NCBI RefSeq assembly: GCF_007855645.1 | Contig: NZ_CP042261.1 | Coordinates: forward strand, 1,693,501 to 1,757,500 | DNA: 64,000 nt | Direction: 5' to 3' | DNA from: Qingshengfaniella alkalisoli | GTDB taxonomy: Bacteria; Pseudomonadota; Alphaproteobacteria; Rhodobacterales; Rhodobacteraceae | Shown here: piece by piece, positions 57,622-64,000 of the stretch | Position numbering within the stretch: the stretch's first letter is position 1 | How the letters are laid out: each line of letters opens with the position of its first letter | Program-made: the position numbers and the translations under genes | The notes under the pieces: model-generated | Databases searched by the model: none | Told to the model about the DNA's origin: nothing | The model's input: the letters and a program-made list of their open reading frames with translations, nothing else

Positions 57622-57807
57622 CGCCTCAACCCTCGCTCTGCGACCGCCATTCCGGCAGCCAGTTGATGCTTGCCTCTGTTTCGGGCGTTTTTGAAACCTT
57701 GAGCACGCCTTTTGAGACAGTGTTGAGTAGGGGGTATCAATCCGTCAACAGTTTTGATCAGTAGCGCCGGATTACTTCCTAACCTAGGGTAAATATGACT
57801 CTATTCG

Positions 57808-58701
57808 TCACGAGGCCTGGACATAACGCGACCACGGATGTTGTTCCTTGAAGCCCAGAACGTCACGGATCTTCTTGTTGGAATAAATCGCTTCGTGTTC
57901 CCCAAGCTCGCGGGTCCGGGGGACGCCCTGATAGTAGCGTTCGATGATTTCAGGCGTTGTCAGGGCAACCGAATTTCCGTCATTCCCCGCATTAAATATT
58001 TGAAACCCAAGATCATTTTTCTTCAGGCAAAGGTCGACGATCTGACCGAGGTCGCGGGCGTCGATGTAGCAGAACGCATTGCGCAGACGGACATCCGGGT
58101 TCGCGAAATAGGTCGGGAAATTCTGTTCGTACTCGTGTGGCTCGATCACGTTGCCGATGCGCAGGCCGTAAATGTCGAAGCCGGAACGGGTCTGGAAGGC
58201 ACAGGCCGTGGCCTCGTTGCAGACCTTGGACATGGCGTAGCTGTCCATCGGATCGGTGTCCAGATCCTCGGTCAGCGGGATGGCGGGTGGATTGCGCGGA
58301 CCGTCGGCGAAACACACGCCATAGGTGGTTTCGGACGACGCGAAAACGATCTTGCGGATACCCAGCTTTACCGCCGCCTCGATCACGTTATAGGTGCCTA
58401 ACGTGTTGATCCGAAAGGTTTCATTGTCCGAATTGATCAGGATGCGCGGCACGGCGGCGAAGTGTACGACCGCATCGAAAGACGGCACGCCCGTGCCCGG
58501 CAGGAGCTCGTCGAAATCGGCGTAGCTGGTCATGACATTGAACATCTGGCCGCTGTCGGTGATGTCCGCGATCAGGTTGTCGACGCGCGGATCGTCCAGC
58601 GCTTTGAGGTCCACATTGACCACCCGATGCCCCTGATCGAGCAGGTAGGGAATGACGTGGCGACCCGCCTTGCCGGAGCCGCCTGTGAAAAGGATACGCA
58701 T
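57808..58701 (-). CDS. NAD(P)-dependent epimerase/dehydratase (extended SDR)
   Basis: This 297-residue extended short-chain dehydrogenase has the cofactor motif FTGGSGKAGRHV at the N terminus. The catalytic tyrosine-lysine pair is in DSYAMSKVCNE, with the serine in FASSETTYGV. Family relatives modify nucleotide sugars or uronates; the substrate cannot be told here. It is upstream of the TolC-like gene on the same strand, with 186 bases between. Cotranscription with the export cluster is possible but not shown. Confidence 0.88.
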   Translation of the reverse strand: MRILFTGGSGKAGRHVIPYLLDQGHRVVNVDLKALDDPRVDNLIADITDSGQMFNVMTSYADFDELLPGTGVPSFDAVVHFAAVPRILINSDNETFRINTLGTYNVIEAAVKLGIRKIVFASSETTYGVCFADGPRNPPAIPLTEDLDTDPMDSYAMSKVCNEATACAFQTRSGFDIYGLRIGNVIEPHEYEQNFPTYFANPDVRLRNAFCYIDARDLGQIVDLCLKKNDLGFQIFNAGNDGNSVALTTPEIIERYYQGVPRTRELGEHEAIYSNKKIRDVLGFKEQHPWSRYVQAS

Positions 58702-58875
58702 GGATGCCTCCCGTCTTCATGCCTGATTTTGAGCGCAGGTTGAGGCCGCGCGGGGCGGATTGCAAGCCTGTGACATCTGTACACCGCGCGTACACCGACC
58801 GTGCACCGCTCACGTTTTCGGGAACCGGCAACGGATGCGGGCGTTGGCGATGTAAGGTATGTAAAGGAGACAGTC

Positions 58876-59013
58876 ATGAAATTCGCAATCGCATCGCTGC
58901 TGATGGTTCTGGGTCTTGCTGCTTGCGAGACGATGGAAGGCGCCGGTCAGGATATCGAGAAAGCCGGTGAAGCGCTGACCGACGAGGCGCAGGAGACGCA
59001 GAGCGAGATGTGA
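58876..59013 (+). CDS. Entericidin-like small lipoprotein
   Basis: This 45-residue protein has a lipoprotein signal with lipobox LAAC (Cys about residue 17), followed by a short charged tail (ETMEGAGQDIEKAGEALTDE). This is the layout of entericidin A/B family lipoproteins. An AAAGGAG ribosome site precedes the ATG. A strong terminator follows the stop, so it is monocistronic. Entericidins are associated with stress or cell death in enterobacteria, but the role here is unknown. Confidence 0.86.
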   Translation: MKFAIASLLMVLGLAACETMEGAGQDIEKAGEALTDEAQETQSEM

Positions 59014-59039
59014 GCGCTACACGTCACGTGATCAACGGC

Positions 59040-59065
59040 AAGGGCGGGGATTTCCCCGCCCTTTG
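59040..59065 (+). terminator. Rho-independent terminator after the entericidin-like gene
   Basis: A 10-bp perfect stem, AAGGGCGGGG (59040-59049) with CCCCGCCCTT (59054-59063), closes an ATTT loop and continues into a short T run. Confidence 0.82.
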
Positions 59066-59243
59066 TCGTTTGGGGTGGGTGATCGTCCGCGCGTATCGAC
59101 CGGAGGGAGTGCGGGAGAGAGGGCAGCGCCCGGCCCCCGGAGGGCGGGAAGCGAAGCACATTGATCCTTCGCCCGCATCAAGAAAAAATGTTGAAATACC
59201 GACTCGCCAGGGTAACGTTAGGTCATGATGGTTGGTTTAAATC

Positions 59244-59894
59244 ATGACTGAAAAGTTTGTAGCAGCGTGCGGGGTTGCCTTTGTGGCGCTTTTGTATTTG
59301 GCTGGCTACGCTTACCTTGATGGCTACTATGAGTTCTTCGATATTGGGGTGAATGAACTTGAACTTTCGCCACAACACATATTTGCGCACTCGGCGCCAG
59401 TTTACCTGGGACCACTTAGAGAACTTCGCGGGCAAATTCTGAACGAAGTCGCACCTACCGTCACAATATGCATCCTGTTGGTTTTTATTTCATCCATCCT
59501 GTTGGTTTTTATTTCGATCATCTTTTATAAATATCCGAATATTGCACTCACTCTGGTGACTGTCTTTGCGATAGGTGGAATGGTAATCGTTCCGTACTTT
59601 TATGCACACGACTTAGGAAAGAGTAGAGCCGAAAAGGAGCTTCACACAATTCTTCCCGCGGTTGTCCTAGAAAAGCCCGGAGAAACATATCTATCCGAAT
59701 TCCAAAGCAAGTTTAACGAGATTGGACTACTGTACTTTCTTACAGCGAGCACCACAAAATACTTCTTTGTATACAGAATTGGAGATAAGAGATGGTGGGT
59801 TTTAAGAGTGCCTATAACTGCTATCGCGGGACTTTCTGTGCATCAGAATGGTCTAAAGGTTCCGCAAGATCGCGAGCAGTCGCGACCGCAGTAA
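59244..59894 (+). CDS. Multi-pass membrane protein of unknown function in an AT-rich island
   Basis: This 216-residue protein has hydrophobic segments at about 6-24, 71-94 and 100-120. The motif after the first helix (YLDGYYEFFDIGVNELELSP) recurs in poorly characterised membrane proteins, but I assign no function. Residues 77-84 and 85-92 are a near-exact duplication (ILLVFISS/ILLVFISI) from a 24-base tandem repeat. The C-terminal KYFFVYRIGDKRWWVLRVP looks like a small soluble domain. Codon use is clearly AT-richer than the flanks, suggesting transfer. It overlaps the next gene by 103 bases. Confidence 0.72.
   Translation: MTEKFVAACGVAFVALLYLAGYAYLDGYYEFFDIGVNELELSPQHIFAHSAPVYLGPLRELRGQILNEVAPTVTICILLVFISSILLVFISIIFYKYPNIALTLVTVFAIGGMVIVPYFYAHDLGKSRAEKELHTILPAVVLEKPGETYLSEFQSKFNEIGLLYFLTASTTKYFFVYRIGDKRWWVLRVPITAIAGLSVHQNGLKVPQDREQSRPQ
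59471..59515 (+). repeat. 24-base tandem duplication inside the AT-rich membrane-protein gene
   Basis: A 21-base identical block starting CATCCTGTTGG occurs at 59471-59491 and 59495-59515, a period of 24 bases. It keeps the reading frame and duplicates eight residues within a membrane helix. Confidence 0.9.
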
Positions 59895-60418
59895 TTGCAT
59901 ACCTATCTGCTGCGTCAATTGGGTTTGCTGCGGATAACTCAGCAATGTATGGAGGACTAAAAATAATTCTGAAGAAAAGCTTTTATCGAGTTGCTGACCC
60001 GTACGACCCAAGACGAGGCTTCATCCTGGACCCAGAAGATGGCACCAACGGAGAAGAAAATTTTGAGTATTGCGATGGCGAGAGAGCAGAAATTGACTTA
60101 GCTAGCCTTCAAGAAATAAATTCAAATTGCGATGGAAGTCCCACGGGTCCATGGCAGGTTGATGCGTATGCTTTGGAAGGCGCTGCGGTATACGATGCAG
60201 AGTTGGAGAAAATTGGATACATCAGTCCAGACGAGATCCTTGGAAAAACTCACACCGAGCTTATACGATTCAGGATGTCAGAGCAAAAAACCGAGAGCGG
60301 CGATGATGCCGCGACTTTTGTAGGCCAACAGTACCTTGACTTTAAACAATCCGAGACCGGAGAGTTTTCCATCATCGCTCGCGACCCAGAAAAGCTGATC
60401 GAACTGAACAACGACTAA
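59792..60418 (+). CDS. Hypothetical protein with signal-like N terminus, AT-rich
   Basis: This 208-residue protein of unknown function starts at an ATG with GGAG 7 bases upstream. A hydrophobic stretch at about 29-46 (AVATAVIAYLSAASIGFAAD) resembles a signal peptide or anchor ending in an A-x-A-type site. The remainder is acidic (DPEDGTNGEENFEY, AEIDLASLQEINSNCDGS), consistent with a secreted domain. The N-terminal 30 residues overlap the end of the preceding gene in another frame. A later start is possible but no good codon is seen. I recognise no family. Confidence 0.62.
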   Translation: MVGFKSAYNCYRGTFCASEWSKGSARSRAVATAVIAYLSAASIGFAADNSAMYGGLKIILKKSFYRVADPYDPRRGFILDPEDGTNGEENFEYCDGERAEIDLASLQEINSNCDGSPTGPWQVDAYALEGAAVYDAELEKIGYISPDEILGKTHTELIRFRMSEQKTESGDDAATFVGQQYLDFKQSETGEFSIIARDPEKLIELNND

Positions 60419-60433
60419 GTTGTTCGGTTCTCC

Positions 60434-62232
60434 TCACCCATCCATCTTCAGCGCGTTGATAAACGCCTGCTGCGGGATTTCTACCTTCCCGAACTGGCGC
60501 ATCTTCTTCTTGCCCGCTTTCTGCTTGTCCAGCAGCTTGCGTTTACGCGTCGCGTCGCCGCCGTAGCATTTGGCGGTCACGTCCTTGCGCATGGCGGACA
60601 GGGTTTCGCGGGCGATGACGCGGCCGCCGATGGCGGCCTGGATCGGGATCTTGAACATATGGCGGGGGATCAGCTCTTTGAGCTTTTCGCACATCATGCG
60701 GCCGCGCGCCTCTGCCCGGTCGCGGTGGACCATCATCGACAGCGCGTCCACGGGTTCGTCGTTCACCAGCACCTGCATCTTGACCAGGTTGTCGGTGCGG
60801 TAGCCGATCATTTCATAGTCAAAAGACGCGTAGCCCTTGGTCACGGATTTCAGGCGATCGTAAAAGTCGAACACCACCTCGTTCAACGGCAGGTCATAGA
60901 CCACCATCGCGCGGGTGCCCGCATAGGTCAGGTCCATCTGGATGCCGCGGCGGTCCTGGCACAGCTTCAGCACATCGCCCAGGAATTCGTCGGGAACGAG
61001 AATGGTGGCCTTGATGCGCGGTTCCTCTACATGGTCCACATGGGTCATGTCGGGCATGTCGGCGGGGTTGTGCAGCTCCATCACCTCGCCGTCGCGCATA
61101 TGGACATGATAGATCACGCTGGGCGCGGTGGTGATCAGGTCGATGTCGTATTCACGCTCGATCCGGTCGCGGATCACCTCGAGGTGCAGCAGGCCAAGGA
61201 AACCACAGCGGAAGCCGAAGCCAAGCGCGGCGGAGGTTTCCATTTCATAGCTGAAGGACGCGTCGTTGAGGGCCAGTTTCTCGATGGCGTCGCGCAGGTC
61301 TTCGAATTCGGCGCTGTCCACGGGGAACAGGCCACAGAACACCACCGGCTGCGACGGCTTGAAGCCCGGAAGCGGCGTGTCGGTGCCCTTCTTCTCGGTG
61401 GTGATGGTGTCGCCGACGCGGGTGTCGCGGACCTGTTTGATCGACGCGGTCAGGAAGCCGATTTCGCCGGGGCCAAGTTCCTTGATGTCTTCCATCTTGG
61501 GGCGGAAGATGCCGAGACGTTCGACGGGATAGGTGCCGCCGGTCTTCATCATGCGGATGCGGTCGCCCTTTTCAGCACACCGTCCATAATGCGGACGATG
61601 ACGACAACGCCCAGATAGGGATCGTAATAGCTGTCCACCAGCATGGCCTTGAGCGGTGCATCGCGTTCGCCCGTCGGTGCCGGCAGGCGGTTGACAATGG
61701 CTTCCAGCACATCGGGGATGCCGATGCCGGTCTTGGCGGAGATTTCCACGGCGTCCGATGCGTCGATGCCGATCACGTCCTCGATCTGTTCACGCACGCG
61801 GTCGGGTTCGGCGGCGGGCAGGTCGACCTTGTTCAGAACGGGGACGATTTCATGGTTCGCGTCGATGGCCTGGTAAACATTGGCGAGCGTCTGCGCCTCG
61901 ACCCCCTGGCTTGCGTCCACGACCAGCAGCGATCCTTCGACGGCGCGCATGGACCGGCTGACCTCATAGGCGAAGTCGACATGTCCGGGCGTGTCGATCA
62001 GGTTCAGCACATATTTGTGGCCGTCCTTCGCGGGGTATTCGATGCGGACGGTGTTCGCCTTGATGGTGATCCCGCGTTCGCGTTCGATATCCATCGCGTC
62101 AAGAAGCTGTTCCTTCATGTCACGTTCGGCCACCGTCCCGGTGAGCTGGATCAGCCGGTCGGCGAGGGTGGATTTGCCATGGTCGATATGGGCGACGATG
62201 GAGAAGTTACGGATACGCGAAAGCTCTGTCAT
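60434..62232 (-). pseudogene. lepA: Elongation factor 4 (LepA), single-base frameshift
   Basis: LepA is a ribosome-associated GTPase that back-translocates or remodels stalled ribosomes. The N-terminal part (start 62232) has G1 [10 protein letters not shown]3 DTPGHVD and G4 NKVD, and ends in a premature stop at 61549. The C-terminal part in another frame (from 61552) continues [14 protein letters not shown] through domains III-V to FINALKMDG. The break is in an A-run (read as T at 61569-61572), which has four A where five would restore LepA (KKGDRIR). One base is missing. It could be a sequence error, a true mutation or ribosomal slippage. All other parts look intact. Confidence 0.9.
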
Positions 62233-62290
62233 GCAAGGGCATATGCTGTTGTTTCGGGGTCTGGTCAATGGGGCGCGTTACGGCGCGGCG

Positions 62291-62950
62291 TTACTGGAAG
62301 GTTTCAACCCACCATTCGCGCATGCGTTGCCAGCGGCCACGCGCCTTGACGCGAGCCTCGGACACGCCGTCTTCGGCATGGTCGAACGCGTCGGCCACAT
62401 CGGCGACCACCGGGTCCACCCGGTTGCGTTTGAACCGCGCGAGCATGCGCCAGATCCACAGAACCAGCACGGCGAGGCCGGTCAGAAGCGCGATGTTGAA
62501 CCACGGGATGATGCGCGGGTCGGGGCTGTCGGTCGCTTTCAGGCTGAGAACATTGGGGTAGATCGAGAAGAACTGGTTGCGCCAGCCATAGCGTTTCACG
62601 ATCACCCATTGCGGCGCGGCGGCCGTGGAGGTCAGATCGGCGGCGCGCGCCTGCACATCGGCGGAGTTGATCTTGAAGTAAGGCGGCCAGCCCCAGCCGG
62701 TGTCTTCGTTGCGGTAGACGATGGTGCGGCCGTTGGGCTTGATGCCCGAGATGAATTTCACATCACGGTTGCCGGCATTGGCGGCCGAGGGTTCGGCGCT
62801 GCCCCAGAACAGAGTGTTGTTGCCCAACTCGATCCGGCGGACCTCGGATTCGACGATGCGCACCACGTCATGGCGCGGCAGGGTGTAGTGCAGGAAACCC
62901 AGCACGATCAGGACCGGAAGGGCGATCAGCACCCATTTGACGTAACGCAT
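62291..62950 (-). CDS. DUF1523-like membrane protein
   Basis: This 219-residue protein has an N-terminal membrane segment (about 4-22) and a second one around 148-167 (PWFNIALLTGLAVLVLWIWR). A periplasmic domain lies between them (RHDVVRIVESEVRRIELG, then WVIVKRYGWRNQFFSIYPNV). The pattern matches DUF1523 proteins of Rhodobacterales, as far as I can tell from memory. A basic, tryptophan-containing cytoplasmic tail ends the protein. It is followed by lepA and preceded by a small membrane protein gene, all on the minus strand. Function unknown. Confidence 0.75.
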   Translation of the reverse strand: MRYVKWVLIALPVLIVLGFLHYTLPRHDVVRIVESEVRRIELGNNTLFWGSAEPSAANAGNRDVKFISGIKPNGRTIVYRNEDTGWGWPPYFKINSADVQARAADLTSTAAAPQWVIVKRYGWRNQFFSIYPNVLSLKATDSPDPRIIPWFNIALLTGLAVLVLWIWRMLARFKRNRVDPVVADVADAFDHAEDGVSEARVKARGRWQRMREWWVETFQ

Positions 62951-62957
62951 TGTCGCC

Positions 62958-63224
62958 TCACATGAAGTTGGTGACGTAGATATACACCGCGAGGCCGGTC
63001 AGCGGCAGTCCGAAAACCACCAGCGCGAGCCATGGCGCGATACGCGAAGAATAGGCATCCACGGCTGATTTCACAAACGCCTCGCGTTCGCGGTCGGTGG
63101 CGGATTCGGGATAGTCCGCTTCCAGCCGTTCCCGTTTCCCCGCGCGCAGGTAGAAGAACAGGCAGACGTAAAGTATCGCCAGCCCACCCAGCAAAAGCGC
63201 GGCCAATCTGAGAAACTGCATCAT
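62958..63224 (-). CDS. Small two-helix membrane protein
   Basis: This 88-residue protein has hydrophobic segments at about 3-24 (LRLAALLLGGLAILYVCLFF) and about 63-86 (APWLALVVFGLPLTGLAVYI). A charged helical loop (KRERLEADYPESATDREREA) joins them. No family is recognised. The start at 63224 (two consecutive ATGs) is preferred to 63404, because the extension has no family-like features. It lies 7 bases before the DUF1523-like gene and is probably cotranscribed. Confidence 0.72.
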   Translation of the reverse strand: MMQFLRLAALLLGGLAILYVCLFFYLRAGKRERLEADYPESATDREREAFVKSAVDAYSSRIAPWLALVVFGLPLTGLAVYIYVTNFM

Positions 63225-63387
63225 GAAATCCGCCTTGTGCCCATTGGCACCCATCGAACTACAGCGGCGCGGAATGGTCAATCGGTTGGGGACAAGCCGG
63301 GGTGGTTTGGCAGACACAAAGCACTTGTGTTGTGGCGACCGACCTGCTGAGATGGTTCCCGATTTGTTCCAGATGAGGGGCCGCCGA

Positions 63388-64000
63388 ATGACCGTGAAGA
63401 ACATAATCTTCGACTGGGATGGGACGCTGGTGCGGACGCTCGATCTTTGGCTGCTGGGTTATCAGACGGCGCTTGGAAGCCGAGGGTACAATTTCGACCC
63501 GCAGACCATCGTGAAAGAGTTCTTCTACAACCATCACGAGGTTCCTGCCCGGCACCCGCAGATCGATTTCGCCGCGGTTTTCGAGGAAACCAGAAACCAT
63601 GTTTTCGACTCCCTGATTTCGGTCGAGCTATATGAAGATGTTGCCGAGACCCTTCAAACGCTGAAAGAGAACCGCAAAACGCTTACGCTGGTCACATCGA
63701 GTTCGCGGAGCCTGTTGAACCGTGCGTTGCACGGCCACGGTCTGGAGGGGTATTTCGAGTCCATCGTCGCCGGTGATGACGGCTTCGGGCACAAACCGAG
63801 CGCTTTGCCTTTCGAGGAAACGCTGGGCCGTATCCGTGCAGATGCGCATGAAACACTGATCATTGGCGATTCGCATGTCGATATCCAGGCGGGCAAAACG
63901 AGCGGCTGTCACACCTGTTGGTTCGCACCGGAAGCCAATACGATCTTCCACGACTTTGCCCATGTGAAATCCCTGTCGCCCGATCATGAAATCACGGGCA
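63388..64000 (+). CDS. HAD-superfamily phosphatase (phosphoglycolate-phosphatase-like), 3' partial
   Basis: This HAD hydrolase is cut by the window end; about 204 residues are visible and no stop is reached. Motif I is FDWDGTLV with both catalytic aspartates. Motif II is TLVTSSS. Motif III lysine is probably in GHKPSALPF, and motif IV is IIGDSHVDIQAG. The small alpha-helical cap between motifs I and II is of the C1 type. Such enzymes hydrolyse phosphoglycolate or similar phosphate esters; the substrate is not determined. It is divergent from the small membrane protein gene. Confidence 0.9.
   Translation, partial: MTVKNIIFDWDGTLVRTLDLWLLGYQTALGSRGYNFDPQTIVKEFFYNHHEVPARHPQIDFAAVFEETRNHVFDSLISVELYEDVAETLQTLKENRKTLTLVTSSSRSLLNRALHGHGLEGYFESIVAGDDGFGHKPSALPFEETLGRIRADAHETLIIGDSHVDIQAGKTSGCHTCWFAPEANTIFHDFAHVKSLSPDHEITG

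Noticed and set aside
59066-59243. GC-rich palindromic stretch (about 59130-59175) as a dispersed repeat element
   Set aside because: The arms are imperfect and no second copy was found in this window, so it cannot be supported as a repeat family.
61549-61572. Programmed frameshift in lepA as a biological mechanism
   Set aside because: A -1 slip at the A-run would restore the frame, but a simple missing base or sequencing error is more likely. No pseudoknot or conserved slippery heptamer was identified.
1-64000. CRISPR arrays, insertion sequences, prophage genes or rRNA
   Set aside because: No regularly spaced direct repeats, transposase-like or integrase-like proteins or rRNA sequence were seen.

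Overview
The window is a 64 kb stretch of a GC-rich alphaproteobacterial chromosome, most likely from the order Rhodobacterales (Roseobacter/Rhodobacter relatives). The evidence is the Rhodobacter-like petABC operon (TAT-signal Rieske protein, cytochrome b, cytochrome c1), the rsmI-yraN-gshB block, a phasin, plant-type GshA, divergent rsmE/ubiA genes, a DUF1523-like protein and a membrane-anchored MoeB/ThiF protein next to dut. Gene density is high, genes switch strand often, and ATGA-type stop/start overlaps are common. It is mainly core-genome housekeeping. No insertion sequence, CRISPR array, integrase or rRNA was seen.

Layout. 1-6 kb: the end of a peptide-type ABC ATPase, a phasin, an SH3-domain protein, a cation diffusion facilitator and an M3 oligopeptidase. 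5.7-16 kb: moeB-like/dut (minus), metH (plus), coaBC, a GST, comM-like and gshB. 16-24 kb: yraN and rsmI (minus), divergent from an LppC-type lipoprotein, glnD, murJ and trpS. 24-29 kb: a VOC protein, a class IV aminotransferase behind a clear terminator, a universal stress protein, tRNA-Lys, dapF, mtaB and two small or envelope proteins. 29.8-32.7 kb: the petABC operon with a strong terminator. 32.7-33.5 kb: a gene-poor stretch with tRNA-Gln. 33.5-44 kb: ygfZ/MsbA-like ABC/phosphatase operon, an aminotransferase, nhaA, kdsA, gshA, rsmE and ubiA. 44-49.4 kb: an OmpA-family protein with an internal repeat, moaDE/pgsA and znuBC. 49.4-50.9 kb: zur divergent from znuA around a Zur-box-like palindrome. 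51.9-57.6 kb: a four-gene export-like cluster. 57.8-64 kb: an SDR, an entericidin-like lipoprotein, two AT-rich orphan genes, a frameshifted lepA, two small membrane proteins and the start of a HAD hydrolase.

The genes support respiration (cytochrome bc1, ubiquinone precursor prenylation), thiol metabolism (gshA, gshB, GST), methionine synthesis by a B12-dependent enzyme, CoA synthesis, molybdopterin assembly (moaD, moaE, moeB-like), nitrogen sensing (glnD), zinc uptake (zur/znuABC) and cell-envelope building (murJ, dapF, kdsA, MsbA-like, pgsA, LppC, OmpA).

The most unusual element is the cluster at 51902-57621. It encodes an M50-type membrane zinc protease with an N-terminal PqqD/RRE-like domain and a C-terminal HlyD-like arm, a GAF-like/HlyD fusion, a second HlyD-like adaptor and a TolC-like outer-membrane lipoprotein. 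It contains no recognisable ABC, RND or MFS pump. This looks like a peptide-processing or export machine whose cargo is not visible here. Also notable are a one-base lepA frameshift in an A-run, a low-GC two-gene island with a 24-bp tandem duplication, and a leader/terminator arrangement ahead of the class IV aminotransferase gene.
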